Positions 1-5,867 of a DNA stretch of 13,355 nucleotides are shown in pieces. The notes under the pieces are model-generated. The model searched no databases and was not told the DNA's origin. It saw only the letters and a list, made by a program, of their open reading frames with translations. The stretch comes from UBA9865 sp035647835 (lineage in GTDB: Bacteria > Bacillota > Dethiobacteria > Dethiobacterales > Dethiobacteraceae). The position numbers and the translations under genes are program-made. How positions within the stretch are numbered: position 1 is the first letter of the stretch; each line of letters begins with the position of its first letter. The stretch lies in NCBI GenBank assembly GCA_035647835.1, contig DASRMS010000114.1, forward strand, positions 1-13,355, given 5' to 3'.

Positions 1-401
1 TTAACAGGCAGTTGCTGCAGCAGCTCTATCACTTGACTATTTGTTTCCTTCTTGATCGTCATCAACTCTGGTTGTGAAGACACCGGTGCCGCTAGCATTT
101 GCATTTTCTGCTCTTCCCAGGTTGTGATGCGACGCAGCCAAAAACTGCGCGAACTATTTTTTGCTAAATTAATAGTGATGCGATAGAGCCAAGTAGCCAG
201 TGCCGCTTTCTCCGCAAAACTATCAATCTTCCGACAGGCCTGCAGCATAGTGTCCTGTACCACTTCTTCCGCTCTTTGCAGATCACCGCAGATACCTAAA
301 GCGAGATGCAACAGTTTGTCACTATAGCGCTCTACTAATACGGCCACTGCCTGTTCATTGCCCTTCTTCAATTCCTGTACAAGTTCAGCTTCTGTATACA
401 T
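1..401 (-). CDS. ECF-type RNA polymerase sigma factor, N-terminal part (cut by window edge)
   Basis: Reading from an ATG at 401 down to the window edge gives about 133 residues without a stop, beginning MYTEAELVQELKKGNEQAVA. The pattern is that of a sigma-70 family ECF factor. Region 2.1-2.2 contains ALGICGDLQRAEEVVQDTML, matching the usual D-AEDLVQETF motif, and region 2.3-2.4 contains KIDSFAEKAALATWLYRITI followed by NLAKN. The end at LLQQLPV is where region 4 normally begins, so the promoter -35 recognition domain lies outside the window. A GGAGG at 407-411 sits 5 bases before the ATG and fixes the start. An ECF-like promoter lies just upstream, so autoregulation is likely. Any anti-sigma gene would be downstream, outside the window. 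Family assignment is firm; the target regulon is unknown. Confidence 0.9.
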   Translation of the reverse strand, partial: MYTEAELVQELKKGNEQAVAVLVERYSDKLLHLALGICGDLQRAEEVVQDTMLQACRKIDSFAEKAALATWLYRITINLAKNSSRSFWLRRITTWEEQKMQMLAAPVSSQPELMTIKKETNSQVIELLQQLPV

Positions 402-428
402 CTAATCCTCCAGGCCTGATTCTACTTA

Positions 429-458
429 TTAGACACACCGTCGTTTAATTTGGTTGCA
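429..458 (-). promoter_or_regulatory. Candidate ECF-type promoter for the sigma factor gene
   Basis: On the minus strand TGCAACC (452-458) is followed after 17 bases by GTCTAA (429-434). An AAC core at -35 and a GTC core at -10 are the usual layout of autoregulated ECF promoters. A start near 422 would give a leader of about 20 bases carrying the GGAGG. Assignment is by pattern only. Confidence 0.5.
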
Positions 459-587
459 CTTAACTAACTTCCCACTGTAAAATTAATTTCCTTCGTCCTT
501 CTATAATTGCTAATACTGTGGGGATACTAAAAAAGCATGCTCATGCAAAAATAAAAATGTAAATTGTTGTCACTCAGGAGGCTGAAT

Positions 588-1055
588 ATGCAGCAACTGG
601 AACGAAATCATGACTTTCTGTATGGACTAAAAGCCGGTGTAGCTGGAGCGGTTGTCAAATATGGCTTCAACGAATTAATGCAGTTAAGCGGCATTGCTAA
701 ATACGACAACAACGCTACATCTCTTACAGTAGTCTTTTCTGCCTATCAACACTCACCCTTTTATTGGATCTTAGGTTTTCTACATGCTATCATGATTGGT
801 GCTTTCTTTGGCGTCTGTATTGCTTTTGTTTTTGACTATATTCTCACCCCAGAAGATTATCTTCTAAAATGTTTAGGTATTGGGGTATTTATCTACTTCT
901 TTAATTTTGGTGTAATGTCCAGAGCCTTTCATTATCCTGCCGATATCACAACATTACCGGGTGATGTTATCTCCATGTTTTTAAGCTTATTAATTTATGC
1001 AGCTGTAACTGGCTGGACATTAAAGCTGCAAGGCTTCTTCCAAGAAATCAAGTAA
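588..1055 (+). CDS. Unrecognised small integral membrane protein (155 aa)
   Basis: I do not recognise this family with confidence. The start is the ATG at 588, preceded by AGGAGG at 576-581 with a 6-base spacer. A longer reading from a TTG at 564 would bury that ribosome-binding site inside the gene and is unlikely. The protein has an N-terminal stretch (about residues 10-30) that may be amphipathic or membrane-associated, then three clear hydrophobic segments at about 57-84, 92-112 and 124-145. A loop containing SRAFHYPADITTLPGDV precedes the last segment. There is no signal peptide, no cysteine motif and no known catalytic motif. Distant similarity to YqhR-like membrane proteins of Bacillota is possible but unproven. 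It is divergent from the sigma factor gene, with 186 bases between the two starts. A TATAAT at 502-507 could be its -10 box, but no good -35 is visible. Confidence 0.75.
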   Translation: MQQLERNHDFLYGLKAGVAGAVVKYGFNELMQLSGIAKYDNNATSLTVVFSAYQHSPFYWILGFLHAIMIGAFFGVCIAFVFDYILTPEDYLLKCLGIGVFIYFFNFGVMSRAFHYPADITTLPGDVISMFLSLLIYAAVTGWTLKLQGFFQEIK

Positions 1056-1095
1056 CTCACCACTATGCAGAGACTTGCTCACAATCTGCTCTTTT

Positions 1096-1163
1096 ACAGA
1101 TGATGTGCTAACTAATTACAGCTAGTGGCCGCCATGACTAAAAAAAATTTTCTCATCATCTGT
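1096..1163. repeat. Inverted repeat with 10-bp arms in the intergenic region
   Basis: ACAGATGATG (1096-1105) and CATCATCTGT (1154-1163) are perfect inverted copies separated by 48 bases. They lie between the membrane protein gene and the mgtE promoter. The right arm follows an A-then-T rich tract. This could be a loose terminator stem for the upstream gene or a regulator site; nothing decides. Confidence 0.35.
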
Positions 1164-1170
1164 TTTAGGC

Positions 1171-1199
1171 TTGGCTTTAAAGCCCACGAAGCATATAAT
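1171..1199 (+). promoter_or_regulatory. Sigma-A type promoter of the M-box/mgtE transcript
   Basis: TTGGCT (1171-1176) and a perfect TATAAT (1194-1199) are separated by exactly 17 bases. Transcription would start near 1206, a few bases before the first helix of the M-box at 1210. The fit to the riboswitch start supports the call. Confidence 0.8.
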
Positions 1200-1209
1200 A
1201 GTATCGTAC

Positions 1210-1363
1210 ACTCTGTTAGGTGAGGTTACTATACAAACATATGCTGCTGCCCTGAAACATCGAGAGATGCCAAAGGGTGAGCAGGTAATATCGGTTTAAG
1301 GTATTACTTAACGCAGCTGGGTTGCCCCTACGTTGTATAGTGCTAAAGCTTTGACAAGGGAGT
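1210..1363 (+). ncRNA. M-box (ykoK leader) Mg2+ riboswitch
   Basis: The conserved M-box blocks appear in the right order: GTTAGGTGAGG near 1215, ATGCTGCTGCCC (1241-1252), GAGAGATGCCAAAGGG (1262-1277), a variable hairpin closed by GTAATA/TATTAC, GCAGCTGG (1313-1320) and TATAGTGCTAAAGCTTTGAC ending near 1355. The closing helix pairs ACTC and TGTT (from 1210) with GACA and GAGT (1353-1363). This RNA class folds when Mg2+ is plentiful and shuts off Mg2+ transporter genes. Its position just upstream of mgtE fits perfectly. Recognition is from memory of the consensus, not from a covariance search. Confidence 0.95.
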
Positions 1364-1387
1364 TTATAACTTCGCTTTGTTAACAGC
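1348..1387 (+). promoter_or_regulatory. Antiterminator helix linking M-box and terminator
   Basis: TTGACAAGG (1351-1359) can pair with CTTTGTTAA (1375-1383) over 9 bp, and GCT (1348-1350) can pair with AGC (1385-1387) after one bulged C. The left strand is part of the M-box closing helix. The right strand overlaps the first bases of the terminator stem. Mg2+-bound M-box would therefore prevent this helix and let the terminator form; without Mg2+ the antiterminator forms and mgtE is read. The pairing is seen in sequence; the switching is inferred from known M-box logic. Confidence 0.7.
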
Positions 1388-1419
1388 CTCAACTAATTAG
1401 AGTGGGGCTGTTTATTTTT
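1382..1419 (+). terminator. Riboswitch-controlled intrinsic terminator
   Basis: AACAGCCTCA (1382-1391) pairs with the segment ending GGGGCTGTT at 1412, a 10-bp stem with one G-U pair and a short loop. It is followed by a T-rich run through 1419. It lies directly after the M-box and before the leader ORF and mgtE, so it is the regulated attenuator rather than the end of a gene. Confidence 0.85.
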
Positions 1420-1450
1420 GCGCAAAGTTAATTATTTGGAGGTGATTTGT

Positions 1451-1534
1451 ATGGACGCTGACCCTGGGAGTCCTGCTCGATTATATAGGCAACATCAGGC
1501 TTTCCTGCAAGTCATCCTTAATATTAATTATTGA
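1451..1534 (+). CDS. 27-codon leader peptide of mgtE, Asp/Pro-rich start
   Basis: The ORF runs from an ATG at 1451 to TGA at 1532-1534 and encodes 27 residues starting MDADPGSPARLYRQ. Its ribosome-binding site, GGAGGTGAT (1438-1446), matches the 16S 3' end over 9 bases, one of the strongest in the window, and has a good spacing. It lies between the M-box terminator and mgtE, in a different frame from mgtE, so it is not an mgtE extension. Acidic and proline codons at the very N-terminus resemble the enterobacterial MgtL leader (MEPDPTP), where such sequences destabilise ribosomes when Mg2+ is low. A role as a Mg2+-sensing leader is inference; the ORF and its Shine-Dalgarno are directly visible. 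Confidence 0.6.
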   Translation: MDADPGSPARLYRQHQAFLQVILNINY

Positions 1535-1554
1535 TCTTGCTAGCAGGGGAGCCT
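1497..1554 (+). promoter_or_regulatory. Candidate anti-sequestering helix in the mgtE leader
   Basis: AGGCTTTCCTGC (1497-1508) pairs with GCAGGGGAGCCT (1543-1554) over 12 continuous base pairs, two of them G-U. The left strand lies in codons 16-20 of the leader ORF. The right strand includes most of the bases that would otherwise cover the mgtE Shine-Dalgarno. Forming this helix would leave the mgtE ribosome-binding site open, and a ribosome finishing the leader ORF would cover part of it. Confidence 0.55.
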
Positions 1555-1574
1555 CAAATTTAATTAAGGAGGCT
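1550..1574 (+). promoter_or_regulatory. Hairpin sequestering the mgtE Shine-Dalgarno
   Basis: AGCCTC (1550-1555) pairs with GAGGCT (1569-1574) around a 13-base loop, with one further possible G-U pair. The right arm covers the mgtE Shine-Dalgarno AAGGAGG (1566-1572), which precedes the ATG at 1584. No T-run follows, so this would act on translation and not as a terminator. It is mutually exclusive with the 1497-1508/1543-1554 helix. Confidence 0.55.
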
Positions 1575-1583
1575 TAACTCACT

Positions 1584-2924
1584 ATGGAGTTTGCACATGT
1601 CAATGAACTGCTGGCCCAAAAAAAGTTTCATCAATTAAAACAGTATCTGGCTAACAGTCAATTAGCGGATATTGCAGAATTAATTGACCAACTAGAATTA
1701 AAAACTGCGCTGCTAGTTTTTCGTCTCCTGCCTAAAGATGAAGCGGCAGCTGTGTTTGCTTACATCTCTCCTCTCCGCCAGACTGAGTTATCACAACTAG
1801 TAAATGAAGACGAACTACAACAGATCATTAATGATTTATACTTTGACGACAAATTAGATTTTTTAGAAGAAATGCCCGCCACCGTAGTCAAAAGAATTAT
1901 TGCCAATACCAGTGAGAAAGAAAGAACACTAATTAATCAGTTTTTGCATTACCCGGAAGACTCCGCCGGCAGCTTGATGACGATTGAATATGTGGATCTC
2001 AAAAAGGAAATGTCAGTGCAAGCCGCACTGGAGAGAATTCGTCAGACCGCACCCGACAAGGAGACTATCTACGTTTGCTACATCACCGATGCTAGCCGTC
2101 ACCTGGAAGGGACCCTTTCCCTGCGTGATTTAGTGGTTGCTACGCCAGAGCAAAAAATTAGTGATATTATGCATACTGAAATCATTTATGCTAAGACCAA
2201 TGATGATAAAGAGTATATGGCCGATTTAGTAAAAAAATATGATTTATTAGCCATACCAATCACAGATAACGAAGAACGCCTCATCGGCATTGTTACAGTA
2301 GACGATGTTCTAGATGTAATCGAAGATGAAAATACGGAAGACTTTCATAGAATGGCGGCAATGCAACCAACCAATGAAGAATATTTAGATAGCGGTGTGC
2401 TCAAAATGGCACGCCAACGTATCACCTGGCTGCTTTTTCTCATGATTTCTGCTACCTTTACCGGCTATATTATTCGCACTTATCAGGCGACATTAGAGAC
2501 AGTGGTCGCCTTAACTGTCTTTATCCCCATGCTCATGGACACAGGCGGCAATGCAGGGTCACAATCCTCCACGCTGATTATTCGCAGTTTAGCGTTAAAC
2601 GAAGTTAGTATTCACGATCTGGTCAAGATTCTCTGGAAAGAATTCCGAGTTAGTATTGTAGTTGGCTTCACTTTGGCTTTTGTCAACTTCTTTAGGATTC
2701 TACTAATCGAGCGCTACTCAGTAGCCGTGGCCGCTACCGTCTCCTTAACTTTAGTTTTTACCGTGATCACGGCCAAAATCGTGGGCGCAAGTCTCCCTAT
2801 TATAGCTAAACAGCTCAAGATAGATCCGGCAATTATGGCTAGTCCCATCATTACCACCGTTGTCGACACAATCTCGCTGATAATTTATTTTGGGCTGGCT
2901 ACCAGAATTATGATGTTAGGATAA
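1584..2924 (+). CDS. mgtE: Magnesium transporter MgtE
   Basis: MgtE is a homodimeric inner-membrane Mg2+ channel gated by its own cytosolic domain. The 446 residues have the complete family layout: a helical MgtE_N domain (about 1-125), two CBS domains (about 130-190 and 195-250), a plug-helix region (about 252-278) and five membrane segments from about 280 to the end. The pore-helix signature MDTGGNAGSQSS is at 318-329. The aspartate of VVDTISL (about 428) in the last segment corresponds to the conserved pore Asp. AAGGAGG at 1566-1572 sets the ATG start. Upstream lie the M-box, a terminator and a leader ORF, so low Mg2+ should raise its expression. It is monocistronic: a strong terminator follows and the next gene is convergent. 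The assignment is very secure. Confidence 0.97.
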   Translation: MEFAHVNELLAQKKFHQLKQYLANSQLADIAELIDQLELKTALLVFRLLPKDEAAAVFAYISPLRQTELSQLVNEDELQQIINDLYFDDKLDFLEEMPATVVKRIIANTSEKERTLINQFLHYPEDSAGSLMTIEYVDLKKEMSVQAALERIRQTAPDKETIYVCYITDASRHLEGTLSLRDLVVATPEQKISDIMHTEIIYAKTNDDKEYMADLVKKYDLLAIPITDNEERLIGIVTVDDVLDVIEDENTEDFHRMAAMQPTNEEYLDSGVLKMARQRITWLLFLMISATFTGYIIRTYQATLETVVALTVFIPMLMDTGGNAGSQSSTLIIRSLALNEVSIHDLVKILWKEFRVSIVVGFTLAFVNFFRILLIERYSVAVAATVSLTLVFTVITAKIVGASLPIIAKQLKIDPAIMASPIITTVVDTISLIIYFGLATRIMMLG

Positions 2925-2945
2925 TCCAAAATAAGAACTAAAAAT

Positions 2946-2986
2946 AAGGCCATTGATTAGTTTTCATAATCAACGGCCTTTCCTTT
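2946..2986. terminator. Bidirectional terminator between mgtE and feoB
   Basis: AAGGCC (2946-2951) plus TTGATTA (2953-2959) pair with TAATCAA (2967-2973) plus GGCCTT (2975-2980), giving a long stem with a single mismatch. T-rich sequence follows on the plus strand, and an A-rich block precedes it, which serves as the T-run on the minus strand. It can end mgtE and feoAB, which converge here. Confidence 0.88.
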
Positions 2987-3034
2987 TCTCGCCTACTCTG
3001 CTGCAAAACATGCTAGGATATTGCAGAGTTTAAG

Positions 3035-4861
3035 TTACTGGGTGAAAGAGCGATCTATATGGTCTGCTTGTCGAGCGGAAAAGAACAGCTGGATACATAA
3101 CGCTAAGATTATTACCAGTATAAATTCAACGGCGATAATCACCCAGGGGTTATAAAGCTTACTTAAAAGATTCAATCCCCCGCCGGCAGTCAATGTCACT
3201 GCAAACATTATAGCAACTGCTTTAGCCGTATCCTTGAGGCCAAGTTCTTTTAATAAGACAGTAAAAGTGGCGATACAGGGAAAATAGAGTGTTAGTACAA
3301 CCACAGCTGTCACCATTTGTACACCTGCTAGGCCAAGGGGTTCCAGCAAAGCGACTGCCGCATCCTTTCTAACAATACCAATAATGAGGGCAGCTACAGT
3401 TTGTTCCGGCAAACCAAAAACACCTTTAACCAGCGGAGAAAACAGGTGCCCCAACCAACTGATTACACCTGAGACATGTAAAAGATTGATCAGCGCAATG
3501 CCTCCTAAAACATAAGGAATGGCTTCCTTTAAAAAACATTTAACCCGCAGCCAAAGTTTCTTTATTTGAATGGTTAAGTTTGGCATCCTGTATGGTGGTA
3601 CTTCCATCAAGAGAGTCGGCGTTGTTCCTTCCACCAGTTGTTTAAGCAACATCCCCATACTAATCCAGACAGTAAATAAGGTCACAAAAAGCAGCAGCAC
3701 AAATATTCCTCCCTGCGCCCCTACTGCCTTAACAATTAACGAAGTCTGCGCCATACAAGGAATAGTGGTACAGGTCATGACCGCCGTAATAAAACGTTCC
3801 CTTCTTGATTCTAGATTTCTAATAGCCAAGACCCCCGGTACGTTACAACCACAGGCTAAAAACATGGGGATCACCGAATAGCCGTGCAAACCCACTTTAT
3901 GCAGTAATCGATCCAAAATAATAGCTACACGGGGTAAATACCCAAGGTCTTCCAAAAAGCCAAAGACTAAATAGAAAAGAACAATATAAGGCAAAACAAT
4001 CCCCAAAGTAACAAACACGCCTGTTGTCAATACACCCATGGCTCCTTCATAATCAATTGAAGTACCATTTATATCCCCTAGCAAGAGAGCATGAAGCAAC
4101 CCCTCTCCGCCTAATATTTTACTTAATGCCAGTATAAAAGGAGCATACACTCGGTCAAATAGATTTGTCGTAAAGTTGGTTAACATCTCACCGCTACTTA
4201 TCACTATCTTAAAGGCCCAATAGAGAATAAATAGAGCAAGGGGGGGACCAAACCAAGGATGGATTGAAAAATCCTGAAGCCTCTCGGCAAAAGTATGCTG
4301 ACGATGAGAAAGATTTTGCACAGAACTGATAATACTGCCAATTTTACTCCATCTTTGTTGCGGCAACAGCTTGGGTACAGACACAGGTTGGGCACTTAAA
4401 CATACAGACGGCAGTTGGTTTAAACCTTCACCTGTCAACCCGTTTGTTGTCAGGACAGGTATCTCGAGTAACGCGGCAAGCAACTCTTGGTCTATCTCAA
4501 TACCCTTATGTTGAGCATCATCCCACATATTTAGGACTAGCACCATTGGCTTACCAAACTCCATCAGCTGCAATGTCAGGTTAAGGTTTCTTTCCAAATT
4601 TGTGGCATCAACAACATTAACAAGAATATCACCCTCGCTGATCATCGACGCCGCAACCTTTTCTGCCTCAGCCTCGGGGGTCAGCTGGTATGTACCAGGA
4701 ATATCAATTACTTCATATTCCTGGCCCTGATAAGTCAAGCTGCCTTTTGTAAATTGTACAGTAGTTCCTGGATAATTGGACGTAGTAACACTCACACCCG
4801 TTAAGTGGCTAAAGATCGCGCTCTTACCAACGTTGGGATTACCAATCAGTAAAATATTCAT
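3035..4861 (-). CDS. feoB: Ferrous iron transport protein FeoB
   Basis: FeoB imports Fe2+ across the cytoplasmic membrane and carries an N-terminal GTP-binding domain. All G motifs are visible: G1 GNPNVGKS (7-14), G3 DIPG (53-56) and G4 NMWD (111-114). The membrane part contains the hallmark CGCNVPGVLAIRNLESRRER. At 608 residues it is shorter than the roughly 770-residue enterobacterial protein, as is common in Bacillota. One oddity is in the second gate-like segment: the usual Cys-Ser-Ala-Arg motif is replaced by CTTIPCMAQTSLI. The ATG overlaps the feoA stop by 4 bases (ATGA), so the two are translationally coupled and share the Fur-controlled promoter upstream of feoA. The family call is secure; metal preference (Fe2+ rather than Mn2+) rests on context. 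Confidence 0.95.
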   Translation of the reverse strand: MNILLIGNPNVGKSAIFSHLTGVSVTTSNYPGTTVQFTKGSLTYQGQEYEVIDIPGTYQLTPEAEAEKVAASMISEGDILVNVVDATNLERNLNLTLQLMEFGKPMVLVLNMWDDAQHKGIEIDQELLAALLEIPVLTTNGLTGEGLNQLPSVCLSAQPVSVPKLLPQQRWSKIGSIISSVQNLSHRQHTFAERLQDFSIHPWFGPPLALFILYWAFKIVISSGEMLTNFTTNLFDRVYAPFILALSKILGGEGLLHALLLGDINGTSIDYEGAMGVLTTGVFVTLGIVLPYIVLFYLVFGFLEDLGYLPRVAIILDRLLHKVGLHGYSVIPMFLACGCNVPGVLAIRNLESRRERFITAVMTCTTIPCMAQTSLIVKAVGAQGGIFVLLLFVTLFTVWISMGMLLKQLVEGTTPTLLMEVPPYRMPNLTIQIKKLWLRVKCFLKEAIPYVLGGIALINLLHVSGVISWLGHLFSPLVKGVFGLPEQTVAALIIGIVRKDAAVALLEPLGLAGVQMVTAVVVLTLYFPCIATFTVLLKELGLKDTAKAVAIMFAVTLTAGGGLNLLSKLYNPWVIIAVEFILVIILALCIQLFFSARQADHIDRSFTQ

Positions 4862-5103
4862 TTCCTGTCGACCTCAACAAAAATTCTTGTTACCATTCCA
4901 TAACCTACCGCAATTTCCGCGTTACCAACCGACACAATGACCGGTCCTAAACCAAAAAGTTTACTTTTCTTTTTTATTTTAGCTCCTAACCGGATCCCTA
5001 AAGCCTCCAGCCGGCGTCGCATACTTTCGCCCCCCTGGACAAACACCACCACACCAGTTTCTTCTTTTTTCAATGCGGAGAGTGGTAATTTACTTTTTTG
5101 CAT
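4858..5103 (-). CDS. feoA: Ferrous iron transport protein FeoA
   Basis: This 81-residue protein has the SH3-like FeoA fold pattern. It opens with a polar stretch, then GVVVFVQGGESMRRRLEALG with the typical helix, and ends in GNAEIAVGYGMVTRIFVEV. FeoA is a small cytosolic partner thought to modulate the FeoB GTPase domain. The start is an ATG at 5103 preceded by a modest GAGG and a stronger AAGGGG a little further up. It overlaps feoB by 4 bases. A nearly perfect Fur box lies 20 bases upstream, so iron repression is expected. Order and spacing with fur and feoB make the call firm. Confidence 0.92.
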   Translation of the reverse strand: MQKSKLPLSALKKEETGVVVFVQGGESMRRRLEALGIRLGAKIKKKSKLFGLGPVIVSVGNAEIAVGYGMVTRIFVEVDRK

Positions 5104-5122
5104 ACCTCTACTACACCCCTTT

Positions 5123-5141
5123 GCTAATGATAATCATTTTC
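5123..5141. promoter_or_regulatory. Fur box controlling feoAB
   Basis: The 19 bases match the classical Fur consensus (GATAATGATAATCATTATC) at 17 positions, including the whole ATGATAATCAT core. The site sits in the 70-base gap between the fur stop and the feoA start, where the feoAB promoter must lie. Iron-loaded Fur bound here would block feoAB. No sharp -35/-10 pair is visible around it. Confidence 0.9.
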
Positions 5142-5173
5142 AATTAACAGAGAAAAAAAATATACCCTGAAGT

Positions 5174-5605
5174 TCACCTGCATTGCTGGCAGTAACCATA
5201 AATCTTCATCGGCTTCTCTGCAACTTCGAACCCTGTTTCCCGCAGTATTTGGCACTTAAAATCATGTATCTTGTGATCATTAATCTCCTGCACTGCTCCA
5301 CATCGTAAACAGATTAAATGATGATGCCCATTCTTATTCTGCATAATCAACTCATACCGTGCCGGCGCTTTACCAAAAGATAATTTAGAAGCCAGACCTA
5401 TTCTCGCAAATAATTCCAGTGTCCTATATACCGTAGATAAGCCAATTTTCCTCGCTGTTACTCCTTTTTGTGCCAATAGCTCATAAATATTCTCCGTCTC
5501 TAGATGACGGTCACGGTTTTCGTATAAAACTTGTAAAATAGCTCTCCGTTGCTGCGTGACCCGCAAATTATGTTCATTTAAATAAAGGTACAGTTGTTGT
5601 AACAA
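5174..5605 (-). CDS. fur: Fur-family ferric uptake regulator
   Basis: The 143-residue protein has the Fur layout: a winged-helix DNA-binding domain (about 1-80) with LSTVYRTLELF (57-67), then a metal-binding dimerisation domain starting at HHHLICLRCG (94-103). Two CxxC pairs (99/102 and 139/142) make the structural zinc site. Fur binds Fe2+ and represses iron-uptake genes. The immediate neighbourhood (Fur box, feoA, feoB downstream on the same strand) favours Fur over its relatives Zur and PerR. The start appears to be a TTG at 5605 with GGAGG (5609-5613) only 3 bases away; no better ATG exists nearby, so this start is somewhat uncertain. The protein ends soon after the last CxxC, which is normal for the family. 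Confidence 0.92.
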   Translation of the reverse strand: MLQQLYLYLNEHNLRVTQQRRAILQVLYENRDRHLETENIYELLAQKGVTARKIGLSTVYRTLELFARIGLASKLSFGKAPARYELIMQNKNGHHHLICLRCGAVQEINDHKIHDFKCQILRETGFEVAEKPMKIYGYCQQCR

Positions 5606-5638
5606 TTGCCTCCCCCTTGCTAGCCAGAGGAATCTGGT

Positions 5639-5658
5639 TTATGAGCTAATGCTCATAA
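5639..5658. promoter_or_regulatory. Perfect palindromic operator-like site at the fur promoter
   Basis: TTATGAGC and GCTCATAA form a perfect inverted repeat with 8-bp arms around a 4-base centre TAAT. It lies at the predicted start of fur transcription, next to the -10 box. It does not match the Fur or PerR consensus. An operator is the most natural reading, but it could also fold as a hairpin in the fur leader. Confidence 0.5.
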
Positions 5659-5660
5659 CC

Positions 5661-5689
5661 ATCTTACCATGAATATTTGCAATAATCAA
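5661..5689 (-). promoter_or_regulatory. Probable fur promoter
   Basis: On the minus strand TTGATT (5684-5689) and TAAGAT (5661-5666) are separated by exactly 17 bases. Transcription would start near 5654, inside the palindrome at 5639-5658, about 50 bases before the fur start codon. Confidence 0.55.
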
Positions 5690-5867
5690 GCAATAATTAG
5701 TCTAAAATTATTCCTGCGCTACTAGCAAACGATAGATAAAAAAAGTCAACCCGGTCACATTCTTACCTATCATACATACTGTAACAAGGGGAAGACTTTG
5801 TTGCATTCTTTTATCTGCACATTGAGTATTCCTTAATATTTCTAGATCGTAGAAAGGAGCAGTTTGG

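Noticed and set aside
564..587. N-terminal extension of the membrane protein from a TTG at 564
   Set aside because: The ATG at 588 has a strong AGGAGG 6 bases upstream, which the extension would place inside the coding region.
3570..3881. Plus-strand open frame inside feoB
   Set aside because: It is antisense to conserved FeoB coding sequence and has no recognisable product; a shadow frame.
4204..4395. Minus-strand 63-codon frame inside feoB
   Set aside because: Out of frame within a clear FeoB coding region, with no ribosome-binding site.
5690..5867. A promoter for ymaF
   Set aside because: Several weak -10-like hexamers (for example TATCAT near 5768) lack a matching -35 at 16-18 bases.
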